Positions 25,529 to 33,826 of a stretch of DNA of 64,000 bases are shown here, piece after piece. Origin of the DNA: JBHJGM01 sp050331815 (GTDB lineage Bacteria; Verrucomicrobiota; Verrucomicrobiia; Opitutales; JBHJGM01); contig JBHJGM010000011.1 of assembly GCA_050331815.1 (NCBI GenBank), forward strand, positions 95,568 to 159,567, in the 5' to 3' direction. Under the pieces are notes generated by a model that saw only the letters and a list, made by a program, of their open reading frames with translations, was not told where the DNA came from and searched no databases. How positions within the stretch are numbered: position 1 is the first letter of the stretch; each line of letters begins with the position of its first letter. Position numbers and translations under genes: made by a program.

Positions 25529-26121
25529 TGAACACCCAGGACCTAGTCAAAAAGCTCAAGACCTATCCCCTGGCCGTGGTGGGCGCCCTGCTGACCGTGG
25601 TCGTCGGTGGTTTTGGCTTTGTCCGTTCCGACGTGCTGCCCGAATTGCGGCTGCGCTGTGACGACCTGCGCCACGAACTTAGCGGCTACGAGGCCAACAT
25701 CCGCGCCGGAGATAGTCTCCAGGACGATCTGCTCAATGCCAAAGGTGTCGTCACCAAAATCGAGCGCCGCTTGATCGACCCTGAGGAAACCATCGCCAAC
25801 CTGCAGTACTTCCTCGCCTTTGAAACCAGCACCGGCGTCGATCTGAGTGACCCGCGCCTGTCGGGCATCACCGGTGGGAATTACGCGGCGGCCGCCACCA
25901 AAGGCAAAAAAGGCAAGAAGCCCAAGGCGACACCCTTTTCCGAGGTCAGCTACAATCTCGATGCCTCCGGTTCCTACGAGGACCTTCTGGGCCTCGTGCA
26001 CGCCCTCCAGGCCAGCCGCTTCTTCATGCGCGTGGATGCCATCAACCTGCGTCCATCGCAAAGCCTCGAAGGCGGCAACATGGACATGGGCCTCACCCTG
26101 AGCATCCTCGGCCAGCCCTGA
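25528..26121 (+). CDS. PilO-like inner-membrane protein
   Basis: A 197-residue bitopic protein: transmembrane helix at about residues 12-31 (PLAVVGALLTVVVGGFGFV), a coiled-coil region (LRLRCDDLRHELSGYEANI) and a periplasmic domain ending in EVSYNLDASGSYEDLLGLVHAL, the GSY/F-x-D-L-L-x-F pattern of PilO. It would heterodimerise with the PilN-like protein. Overlaps that gene by 1 bp. Confidence 0.7.
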   Translation: MNTQDLVKKLKTYPLAVVGALLTVVVGGFGFVRSDVLPELRLRCDDLRHELSGYEANIRAGDSLQDDLLNAKGVVTKIERRLIDPEETIANLQYFLAFETSTGVDLSDPRLSGITGGNYAAAATKGKKGKKPKATPFSEVSYNLDASGSYEDLLGLVHALQASRFFMRVDAINLRPSQSLEGGNMDMGLTLSILGQP

Positions 26122-26146
26122 GTCCTCCTTTGCGCGCCTACCTGTC

Positions 26147-26704
26147 ATGAATTTCCAACTACATACACGTCTGCTCTCCGCTCTGCTGGCCGGTACCGCC
26201 GCGCTGATTCTGGGTGCGGGCGATGCCTTTGCGCTGGGACCGCGCGTCTCCTCGCCGGCCAAGCGCCAGTCGGCCATCGAGAAAGCCTCGGAAATCCTCA
26301 ACAAGGACTACGACGCGTTGTGGGCCCAATGCGAAAACCTGCCCAATCCTTTTGTGTGGCAGCAGGAGCCCGAACCGGTCGAGCCCACCAAAGTTGTCGA
26401 AAAGGCACCGGTGCCGGTGGCCCCACCGCCTCCGCGCGTGATCCCGGACAAGGTGATCCTGCCGCTGATTGGCAAAAAATTTCAGGTCAAGGGGGTGATG
26501 GGTCGTGGAGACCGCAAAATCCTCATGACGCCTTCTGGAAAGATGACGGTCGGCGACGTCCTTCGCGCCACCGTCAACGGTAAAACCTACGTCATTATGA
26601 TTTCAAAGATTACTGACAAGGAAGTCATCCTGACTCTCAACCAAGCAACCTTCACCAAGCAGATCGCGCCCTCCTTGCCATCGAATTACCTAACGAAGGA
26701 CTAA
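26147..26704 (+). CDS. PilP-position periplasmic protein
   Basis: A 185-residue exported protein. A signal peptide (LLSALLAGTAALILGAGDAFA, cleavage after about residue 29) is followed by a helical stretch, a Pro/Glu/Val-rich linker (about 80-100) and a C-terminal beta domain (VILPLIGKKFQVKGVMGRGDRK, MTVGDVL, YVIMISKITDKEVILTL). That domain resembles the PilP beta-sandwich linking PilNO to the secretin. There is no lipobox, unlike classical PilP. The call rests mainly on position between pilO-like and secretin genes. Confidence 0.6.
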   Translation: MNFQLHTRLLSALLAGTAALILGAGDAFALGPRVSSPAKRQSAIEKASEILNKDYDALWAQCENLPNPFVWQQEPEPVEPTKVVEKAPVPVAPPPPRVIPDKVILPLIGKKFQVKGVMGRGDRKILMTPSGKMTVGDVLRATVNGKTYVIMISKITDKEVILTLNQATFTKQIAPSLPSNYLTKD

Positions 26705-26772
26705 CCTGGCAGCGAACGCGCGTGCGCGAGCAATCCAATACGCGCGCGTCCGGCCAAAACTCACCACGCACA

Positions 26773-29700
26773 ATGAACGCAACCCAAAAGACCCGGATGT
26801 CTCTTGCCGCTACGCTCGCCTGGTTCGGTGCCTTCGCCTATGGAGCAGACCAGCAGCAGCCGGCGGAGCCCAGCCTGCCACCGAATCTGGCGGCTGAATT
26901 GCCACGCGGACCTTCCCTGGAAGACCAGATGGCTGCCTCCAATCCCGAAATCGAGTACGTTTCGGATTCGCCCGAAGTTGAAGCCGCCTCGAGTTTGATC
27001 GATGGCTTCCTCTCCGGTAACGCCGCCATCAACTCGCTGGACGAAGATGCCGAGCCCGCCGCCGACACCGGTGCCGCCTCGGACCTCATCAACGGCTTTC
27101 TCAGTGAGAACGCCGTCGACGCCGGCGAGCCCGCTGCGCCCAGCACGCCCGAGAATCCTCTGGCCAATTACCGCATCGATGGTGAGCCCGTCGTGGCGCC
27201 CGCCAGCGACGCGACCGAGATCGTCGTCGATATCGATCTCGAGGGCTACCCGGAAGGCACCGACGAGGCCGCTACTTTCTCAGCGCCCGCTGGTGAGCAA
27301 GCCGACGTCGATTTTGTGACGGTCGAGGATATCGAGATTGAACTCGACGACCTGCCCGACACCGAGGACACCCTCATCGAGCAGACCCCGACCGAAGACA
27401 ACTTTGAGTCCGACGTGGCTTTCGGCTTCTCCGCGCTGAACGAAGGGGACACCCCCGAGGTCATCGAAATCGCGGACGTCGAAGTCTCCGCCATCGAAGA
27501 GGATGGGGCGCTGGTCGATCTCGACGAGCCCGAAACCACTGACCTTTTCGCCGAGCCAGCAAGCGATGGCGCTGGTGACGTGGCCTTTGATGCGCAGACG
27601 GATTCCGCAGTAGGTGAGATCTACGTCGGCGAAGCTCCGGAAACCCCAGCAGTCTACGAAGACGCCTACGTCGGTGAAAATCCGGCCGCCATTACCGAGG
27701 TGACGACGGACACCTGGACTGAAGGCACCGAAACGGTCTCCACCGAAACAGATGACAGCTGGAGCGATTCCTTCAGCGTCGATTCGACGGAAGCAACGCC
27801 TGATTCCGACTTCGCGACGGTCTCCGTCGACGACACCACCGGCGTCGAAGATACCTTTGTGGATGCCGAAGCCACGGATGAATTCGTAGCCACCGAAGCC
27901 TACACGGAAACCACGGACGACTTCGCCACCGAGGACAGCTTCGTTGAAGTCGAATCGGTGACCGAAGACAGCTATGTCGAAATTGACGATCCCACCAGCG
28001 ACGCAACCGGCGCGGACGCCTTCACGGCCTTCCCGGTCGACACCGACTCCGGCAGCCAAATCGGCGGTGGCGGCGACTTCGTGGAAATAGAGGACGATGG
28101 CTCACTGGTTTCGATAGACAGCCTGGAGAGCATCGGCGACGACTCGCTCAACGCCTACAACGTGGATGAAGTCGATATCGACCTGTTCGACGAGTCCGCG
28201 ACCGACACCGTCAGCTTCGAGGATGGTTTCGAGGGTACGCCCACCGAGATCGGCCTTGAAAGCGACAGCGGCATCAGCGGTTCTTTCGACATTGATGCGG
28301 TCACGACCGAGAGCAGCGACATTCCCACCATCGATGTGGAGATGCCCTCGCTGGCTGAGATCGACCTCGACTACGGCGATACGACCTCACCTGAGCCAGT
28401 CAGCGATTCCGCGGGCGTGGTGGAAGATGACGTTATCGACCTCGTCGATTTTCCCGACCAGGAAATCCGCGCGATCATCCGCGATGTCTCCGACCTCTTT
28501 GACTTGAACGTGGTCATCCCCGACGCACTCGTGGGCCGTACTTCGCTGAAGCTGCGCAACGTCACCTGGCGTCAGGTCTTCCAAGTGGTGCTGGAGCCCG
28601 CCGGCTTCACCTACATCGAGGACGGGAACATCATCAAGATCAAGAGCATCACCGATCTCGAGCGCGAACCCACCGCCACGCGCGTCTACCTGATCAACTT
28701 TGCTGACGCCAGCTCGCTGCAGGGCTCGCTCACACCGCTGATCGACAGCGGCGCCGGCGGTCGCATCCAGGTGGACCGTCGCACCAACGCGCTGATTATC
28801 ACCGAGCGCCCGTCGCGCATGAACGACATTCAGGAGGTCATCGAGCGCCTCGACCGCCCGACCGCCCAGGTCATGATCGAGGCCAAGTTCATCGACGTCT
28901 CTGACACCAACGACAAGAACCTCGGCTTGGACTGGTCTTCGATCGACAACATCGAAATCGGCAGCTTCGACGGTCTTTATCAGGCCAGCGATGCCGCGGG
29001 CCCCTCGGGTGTCTTCTCCGCCGCACCGACCGGCGCGTTGACCACCGTGCTCTCCGCACCGGAGTTCAACGTCGTGCTGCGCGCTCTCAAGCGCAACAGC
29101 AACGCGCGTCTCATCTCCAACCCGACCGTGGTGGCGATGAACAACACCCGCGCGCTGATCAACATCTCCGAGGAGTACCCGATTCCGGAGTTCACCTTCA
29201 ACGAGGAGCGCGGCACCTTCGAAGTCAGCGGCTTCGAGTACCGCCCGATCGGTATTCTGCTCGACGTGCTCCCACAGGTGAACTCGGCCGGCTTCATCAA
29301 CCTGACCATCATTCCCGAGATCAGCTCGACGGAAGACTCGGTCAACTTCAGCGGCGGTGCCGGTACCTCGACCGAGATTCCGATCATCGACACCCGCAAG
29401 ACCGAGACCACGGTCATCCTCAAGGATGGGTACACCCTGGCTGTTGGTGGTCTGATGGAGGATCGCGAGAGCAATCTGACGCGCAAGCTGCCGCTCTTTG
29501 GCGACATCCCGCTGGCCGGACGTCTGTTCCGCGCCGATGAGAAGACCCGCACTGTGCGCAACCTGATCATCTTTGTGACGGCCCGCACGCTCAACCCCGA
29601 CGGTACCAGCTTCGAGGAGATCATCGACCCGCGCCGCCTCTACGAGATGGGTGTCGACGAGCGTGACATCCCCGGCTACCAAATGCCTGACGAGGAACGC

Positions 29701-29886
29701 GCCGTGTACGAAGAGTTGCGCCGCCTGCGCTCCGAACTGCGTGCCCGCGATGCCTACCAGCGCATCGAGTCCGAACTCGCCATCGAAGCTGGCTTCACCG
29801 CCGTGGGCGATGAGGAAGGCCTAGACGATGACAACGAGCAGCTGTCCAACAGCAACTTCGGTCGCGGCTTTGGCGTGCGTCGCTAG
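26773..29886 (+). CDS. Secretin (PilQ/GspD superfamily) with long acidic N-terminal region
   Basis: Outer-membrane secretin of 1,037 residues from the ATG at 26773, with signal peptide MSLAATLAWFGAFAYGA. Residues about 50-560 are low-complexity and acidic. Then come an N0/STN-like domain (DLVDFPDQEIRAIIRDVSDL), an N1 domain (VYLINFADASSLQGSLTPLI, RRTNALIITERPSRM) and the secretin beta-barrel region (NARLISNPTVVAMNN, GILLDVLPQVN, GYTLAVGGLMEDRE, PLFGDIPLAGRLFR). The C-terminal 70 residues are helical and basic/acidic. It forms the outer-membrane pore for a type IV pilus or type II-like secretion machine. Two hairpins, the second a terminator, follow. Confidence 0.93.
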   Translation: MNATQKTRMSLAATLAWFGAFAYGADQQQPAEPSLPPNLAAELPRGPSLEDQMAASNPEIEYVSDSPEVEAASSLIDGFLSGNAAINSLDEDAEPAADTGAASDLINGFLSENAVDAGEPAAPSTPENPLANYRIDGEPVVAPASDATEIVVDIDLEGYPEGTDEAATFSAPAGEQADVDFVTVEDIEIELDDLPDTEDTLIEQTPTEDNFESDVAFGFSALNEGDTPEVIEIADVEVSAIEEDGALVDLDEPETTDLFAEPASDGAGDVAFDAQTDSAVGEIYVGEAPETPAVYEDAYVGENPAAITEVTTDTWTEGTETVSTETDDSWSDSFSVDSTEATPDSDFATVSVDDTTGVEDTFVDAEATDEFVATEAYTETTDDFATEDSFVEVESVTEDSYVEIDDPTSDATGADAFTAFPVDTDSGSQIGGGGDFVEIEDDGSLVSIDSLESIGDDSLNAYNVDEVDIDLFDESATDTVSFEDGFEGTPTEIGLESDSGISGSFDIDAVTTESSDIPTIDVEMPSLAEIDLDYGDTTSPEPVSDSAGVVEDDVIDLVDFPDQEIRAIIRDVSDLFDLNVVIPDALVGRTSLKLRNVTWRQVFQVVLEPAGFTYIEDGNIIKIKSITDLEREPTATRVYLINFADASSLQGSLTPLIDSGAGGRIQVDRRTNALIITERPSRMNDIQEVIERLDRPTAQVMIEAKFIDVSDTNDKNLGLDWSSIDNIEIGSFDGLYQASDAAGPSGVFSAAPTGALTTVLSAPEFNVVLRALKRNSNARLISNPTVVAMNNTRALINISEEYPIPEFTFNEERGTFEVSGFEYRPIGILLDVLPQVNSAGFINLTIIPEISSTEDSVNFSGGAGTSTEIPIIDTRKTETTVILKDGYTLAVGGLMEDRESNLTRKLPLFGDIPLAGRLFRADEKTRTVRNLIIFVTARTLNPDGTSFEEIIDPRRLYEMGVDERDIPGYQMPDEERAVYEELRRLRSELRARDAYQRIESELAIEAGFTAVGDEEGLDDDNEQLSNSNFGRGFGVRR

Positions 29887-29902
29887 ACGGCTCAAAAGTC
29901 AC

Positions 29903-29956
29903 CAAGGCCCTTGGGCCTTGAACCTTTCAAACGGCAGCGTAAGCTGCCGTTTTTTT
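29903..29956 (+). terminator. Double hairpin with terminator after the secretin gene
   Basis: First hairpin CAAGGCCC-TT-GGGCCTTG (29903-29920). Second hairpin ACGGCAGC-GTAA-GCTGCCGT (29931-29950), immediately followed by six T (29951-29956). The mtaB ATG begins at the next base, 29957. Confidence 0.85.
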
Positions 29957-31309
29957 ATGGTCAGCCTGCAACACCGACCCCGCCGCGCCAGCCTGCACAC
30001 GCTGGGCTGCCGGCTGAATCAGTCCGAGACGCGCCTGCTGGAAGAGCGTTTGCAGGCTGCGGGCTACGAGGTTGTGCCCTTTGGCGAAACTGCGGAACTC
30101 GGCATCATCAACACCTGCACCGTCACCGCCCAGGCCGAATTGAAATGCCGCTACGAGATTCGCCGTTTCCTGCGCAAAAACCCGCGGGCTTTTCTAGCTG
30201 TGACCGGTTGCTATGCCGAAAGCGGCCACCGCGTGCTCGCCACAATGCCTGGGGTCGATCTGATCCTGGGCAATCAAAACAAGCTTTCCCTGCCGGACTA
30301 CCTGGGCGACGGCTCTAAAAACTCCGTGCCGGTCGTGATTCGCGACCGCCTCACGCGCGAGGATTTCACCATCGAAGCCGCAGGTGACTGGCCTTTCGCG
30401 CAACGGGCTAACCTTAAGGTGCAGGACGGCTGCGATTTTGTTTGTGGCTTCTGCATCATCCCTCGGGTACGCGGTCCGGCCCGCAGCCGCGACTGGAGCG
30501 ATCTTCTCGCCGAAGCCCGTCAACTTGCCAGGCGTGGCGTGCGTGAACTGGTCCTGACTGGCGTCAACATCGGCACGTATTCAAGCGGCGGATACAACCT
30601 TGTCGATATGGTCGACGCGCTGGCGGATATGCCCGGCCTGGCCCGCGTGCGCATCAGCAGCATCGAGCCCACCACCGTCGATGCAGCGCTTTTTCAGCGC
30701 ATGGCCGATCCCGCGCACAACCTTCAGCCTTACCTGCATCTGCCGCTGCAATCTGGCTGCGATCGCGTCCTGCGCGAAATGCGCCGGAGGTATTCAACAT
30801 CCGAATACGCTGATTTCGTCCGCCAGGCAATGGCCTGGGTGCCGGACCTCTGCCTGGGCACCGATGTCCTGGTCGGCCATCCCGGAGAAACCCCGGACGA
30901 CTTCGAGGCCACCTGCCGCTATTTCCAGGCGCTGCCTTTTGCCTACGCGCACGTCTTCACCTACTCGGAGCGCGAGCGCACCCCCGCCGCTCGCCGCACG
31001 GATTCGGTACCCATGGCCGAGCGTCAGCGCCGCAGCGCCCACCTCCGTCAGCTCAGCGCGCAACGCCGCCTCGACTGGAACCGACAATATCTGGGGCGCA
31101 CGCTGCCGGTACTTTTTGAGGACCCCCGTGACGGATTTTGCCCTGGCTACACCGCCAACTACATCCGGGTGATGGTTCCGGCACCTGCCGCCGGGCGCGA
31201 CCTGCGCAACACCCTTCGATACGTCCGCCTCGACAACGCTATTGGCGACTTTGTTGAAGGCACGCTTCTGCCCGATCACACAAGCGCCCAGGTCGTGCTC
31301 AGCGCCTAG
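29957..31309 (+). CDS. mtaB: tRNA t6A37 methylthiotransferase MtaB-like
   Basis: Radical-SAM methylthiotransferase, 450 residues, converting t6A to ms2t6A at position 37 of ANN-decoding tRNAs. An N-terminal MTTase domain (HTLGCRLNQSET, INTCTVTAQAE, VTGCYAES) supplies three Cys for one cluster. The radical-SAM motif CDFVCGFC is near residue 158, followed by GVNIGTYSSGG, RISSIEPTTVD, HLPLQSGCDRVLREMRRRY and DVLVGHPGET. A TRAM-like C-terminus is present. MtaB rather than MiaB is favoured by TLGCRLNQSET and GVNIG. The start codon abuts the preceding terminator and has no normal Shine-Dalgarno space. Confidence 0.88.
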   Translation: MVSLQHRPRRASLHTLGCRLNQSETRLLEERLQAAGYEVVPFGETAELGIINTCTVTAQAELKCRYEIRRFLRKNPRAFLAVTGCYAESGHRVLATMPGVDLILGNQNKLSLPDYLGDGSKNSVPVVIRDRLTREDFTIEAAGDWPFAQRANLKVQDGCDFVCGFCIIPRVRGPARSRDWSDLLAEARQLARRGVRELVLTGVNIGTYSSGGYNLVDMVDALADMPGLARVRISSIEPTTVDAALFQRMADPAHNLQPYLHLPLQSGCDRVLREMRRRYSTSEYADFVRQAMAWVPDLCLGTDVLVGHPGETPDDFEATCRYFQALPFAYAHVFTYSERERTPAARRTDSVPMAERQRRSAHLRQLSAQRRLDWNRQYLGRTLPVLFEDPRDGFCPGYTANYIRVMVPAPAAGRDLRNTLRYVRLDNAIGDFVEGTLLPDHTSAQVVLSA

Positions 31310-31525
31310 GGGCTTTAGCTGCAAAAAAAGCTCAATAGACACCTTAGAAGCGTAGCTTGCTTGTTCTCTCGGATTCAGTACACGGGACCCGTACGCTCAA
31401 AAACACACCTGAACGAGGTCGAGGTGACGCTCGGATCGCGCGGTTAGATTGCTTTCATCGTGAAACGCGCAGCGATGTCGCAAACGAAGTGCGTGAGCAC
31501 TTCAGTCCCGTGCCGGTCACGGCAC
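31310..31525. other. Convergent intergenic region after mtaB
   Basis: No ORF on either strand. Its right end is occupied by the two-hairpin element at 31487-31525. Confidence 0.5.
31487..31525 (-). repeat. Two-hairpin REP-like element, copy C
   Basis: AAGTGC-GTGA-GCACTT (31487-31502), a 7-nt linker CAGTCCC, then GTGCCG-GTCA-CGGCAC (31510-31525). Both stems are perfect 6-bp. The element ends exactly at the stop codon (31526-31528) of the MetS-like gene, so in its mRNA the hairpins follow the stop directly. It shares layout, linker length and GTCCC with copies at 42838 and 42971, while its stems differ by compensatory changes. Confidence 0.7.
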
Positions 31526-31774
31526 CTAGATGTTTTCGCCACCGCCGCGCGACGTATCCTTGGGCGGAAAGGGCACGTCGGTCTGTTTGCGTCGGTTGGC
31601 CTCCTTGATCTTCTTGGCCTCGAATTCGGCAAGTTCGTCGGGGGTCTCTTGTTCAAAGCCGTGCACGTTCGCCGATTCTCCCGGCGTTGTCAGTACCTTG
31701 AATACACTCCAGCCCAACAGCGCCGTCACCGAGCCCACCGAGAGCATCAACACAATCCAGCCGCCAGTTGTCAT
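31526..31774 (-). CDS. Small subunit of NSS transporter (MetS family)
   Basis: An 82-residue protein with one N-terminal helix (GGWIVLMLSVGSVTALLGWSVFKVL, about 4-28) and a polar tail with TPGESANVHGFEQETPDELAEFE. Size, helix and tail fit the MetS-type small subunit found next to sodium:neurotransmitter-symporter genes (first described for the MetPS methionine/alanine importer). It lies 15 bp after the transporter stop, same strand, so both are translated from one mRNA. The two-hairpin element follows directly. Confidence 0.75.
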   Translation of the reverse strand: MTTGGWIVLMLSVGSVTALLGWSVFKVLTTPGESANVHGFEQETPDELAEFEAKKIKEANRRKQTDVPFPPKDTSRGGGENI

Positions 31775-31789
31775 ATAATTTTCGATACG

Positions 31790-33715
31790 TTAGCCCCGCT
31801 TGGTCGTGGGCATGCTTGAAAGCGATTTGAAGCGTGCCGACGAGCCGATCAGCACTAGGCAAATCGCCGCAAAGGCGGTGATCAATCCCAGCGAAAGCCA
31901 AGCCACCAGATTGGGCGGTGTTGTTTTCGTGCCTGTCAGGTCGGTTACGTAGTACACGGGGTCGCCCCCGAAGACCGCCAGAACGCTGCCCAGTAAAAAG
32001 GATACGAAGACCGCGATCAAAAATGCCGGGGTGGCGTATTTCATCAAAAATTTGAAGAACCCGGGGATGCGGATCGACGAGCCCTGGTGCGCTTCCTCCC
32101 AGCCCCGATCGATCCCCCACACCCAGCCAAACAAAATGATCTGAATGGTTGCCTGCACGTAGATCAGCAAGGTCCCGACCCAAAAATCCATCGTGTCCAG
32201 CGCCTTCACATCCTGACTGAAATACAGCACAAAGCCCGCGCCCATCAGCGTGATCATACCCAGCACCGCCACCGAGCCCTTACGCCCCGTGCCTAGGCTC
32301 TCCTCAATGAAGGCAATGCCCGGCTGCAGCATCGACAGTGAACTCGTCACCGCCGCCAAGAACAGCAGAAAGAAAAACATGAAGCCAAAGACCGCGCCGC
32401 CAGGCATCTGCGCGAAGACCATGGGCAGGATTTTGAAGCCCAGGTCGAACGTTCCCAGACCAATCCCCGCCAGGCCGGCGGCTCCGATGAACGCATAGGC
32501 GGCCGGTACGGTGATCAACCCGCCCAGACCCACTTCACAAAACTCGTTGGCGCTCGTCGCCGCCAGGCCGCTCAGCACCACATCATCGTTGCGGCTCAGG
32601 TAACTCGAATAAGTGATGATCACGCCAAAGCCCACGGAGAGGCTGAAAAATATTTGCCCGGCTGCCTTCAGCCACAACTCCCCATTGGATAGCTGCTCCC
32701 AGATCGTTCGCTTGATAACCGCTGTTTCGTCCAACTTTGGGATGGCCACAGCCTGTGCGATGAGAGTTTCGATGGATACCTCCAAGTCGCTGATGCTTGC
32801 CTCAATCGCCTCTCGCGCTGCTTCATCGTCGGCTGTCCTCAACTCGATCCGCGCTTCCTCCAGATCGCCTCGCGCCTTTTCCATATCGCTGGCCACCACG
32901 TTGAGCGCGTAGTTTTTCGGGTCGGCCAGGGGACGCTTTCCCACCAGTTCGAACGCGCGCTCCAGCCGTTTCTCATCTGGTTTCGCCGCCTCGCCATAAG
33001 GCACCACCAAAAACTGCTTGTCCGGATTCCACATGAACCCGAGCCCATTGGAGATGTTGTTCTCTGGGCTCGATGCGACCGGCGCGCCCAGCGTCAGCAC
33101 CCGCACCAGCACCACGATCGCAAGAATCACCAGCGCGGGCATCGCGTACTTGCAGAAAAATTCGATCCCCTTGGCGATCCCTCGATAGATCAGGAAGAAA
33201 TTCAGCCCGAAGGCCACTAGCAGGTACAGGCCGACCTGCTCCAGGTTGAAGCCGATCGCGCTGCCGTCGGCACCCGCGCCGATGAATCGCGCCCACCAGC
33301 CCACCGATTCATCTACGCTGTCGAAGGCCATGGTCCCCATCGCGAAATTTACCGCGTAGCCCAGGCACCACGCTTCGATGTAAACGTAGTACATGTAGAT
33401 GATCACCGGGATCACCACGCCAATCACGCCCACCCATTTCATCCCAGGTATTCGCGTAACCGCTGCAAAGATTGCCGGACACGAGTTGAAGCCCTTCGAC
33501 CCGCCGTTGCGCCCCATCGCCCATTCCGCCCAGCAAATCGGCAGCCCGATCACCAGAAACGAAATGAAGTACGCCAGCATGAAGGCACCGCCGCCAAACT
33601 CCGCCGCCTGCCCGGGAAAGCGCAGGAAATTGCCCAGGCCGACCGCACTGCCTGCCACCGCGAGAATCACCCCGATGCGTGAGTCCCACGACTCCTTGCC
33701 CTTGCGCGCCACCAT
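31790..33715 (-). CDS. Sodium-dependent transporter, NSS/SNF family, with extra loop domain
   Basis: LeuT-fold symporter of 641 residues, importing an amino acid or similar solute with sodium. The start at 33715 gives KGKESWDSRIGVILAVAGSAVGLGNFLRFP, the family TM1. Also seen: GGGAFMLAYFISFLVIGLP (TM2), IYMYYVYIEAWCLGYA (TM3), GQIFFSLSVGFGVIITY (TM6) and SSLSMLQPGIAF (TM8). Bacterial NSS proteins are usually 440-500 residues. Here about 110 charged, helix-forming residues (roughly 32690-33025) are inserted in the loop before TM6. Followed by the MetS-like subunit gene. Confidence 0.9.
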   Translation of the reverse strand: MVARKGKESWDSRIGVILAVAGSAVGLGNFLRFPGQAAEFGGGAFMLAYFISFLVIGLPICWAEWAMGRNGGSKGFNSCPAIFAAVTRIPGMKWVGVIGVVIPVIIYMYYVYIEAWCLGYAVNFAMGTMAFDSVDESVGWWARFIGAGADGSAIGFNLEQVGLYLLVAFGLNFFLIYRGIAKGIEFFCKYAMPALVILAIVVLVRVLTLGAPVASSPENNISNGLGFMWNPDKQFLVVPYGEAAKPDEKRLERAFELVGKRPLADPKNYALNVVASDMEKARGDLEEARIELRTADDEAAREAIEASISDLEVSIETLIAQAVAIPKLDETAVIKRTIWEQLSNGELWLKAAGQIFFSLSVGFGVIITYSSYLSRNDDVVLSGLAATSANEFCEVGLGGLITVPAAYAFIGAAGLAGIGLGTFDLGFKILPMVFAQMPGGAVFGFMFFFLLFLAAVTSSLSMLQPGIAFIEESLGTGRKGSVAVLGMITLMGAGFVLYFSQDVKALDTMDFWVGTLLIYVQATIQIILFGWVWGIDRGWEEAHQGSSIRIPGFFKFLMKYATPAFLIAVFVSFLLGSVLAVFGGDPVYYVTDLTGTKTTPPNLVAWLSLGLITAFAAICLVLIGSSARFKSLSSMPTTKRG

Positions 33716-33826
33716 GCCTCTGTAAATCGACTCCAAGCGCCAGGGAAAAGCGGCGCGAGAAAAAAATCGTCGCCACGCGTGCTTTCGGCTTCGCCCGGCT
33801 ACTTCGGCCCTCCATGCTTTCATGCC

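Noticed and set aside
28387..29682. 431-codon open frame antisense to the secretin
   Set aside because: Val/Asp/His-rich product mirrors the secretin codon pattern; no domain.
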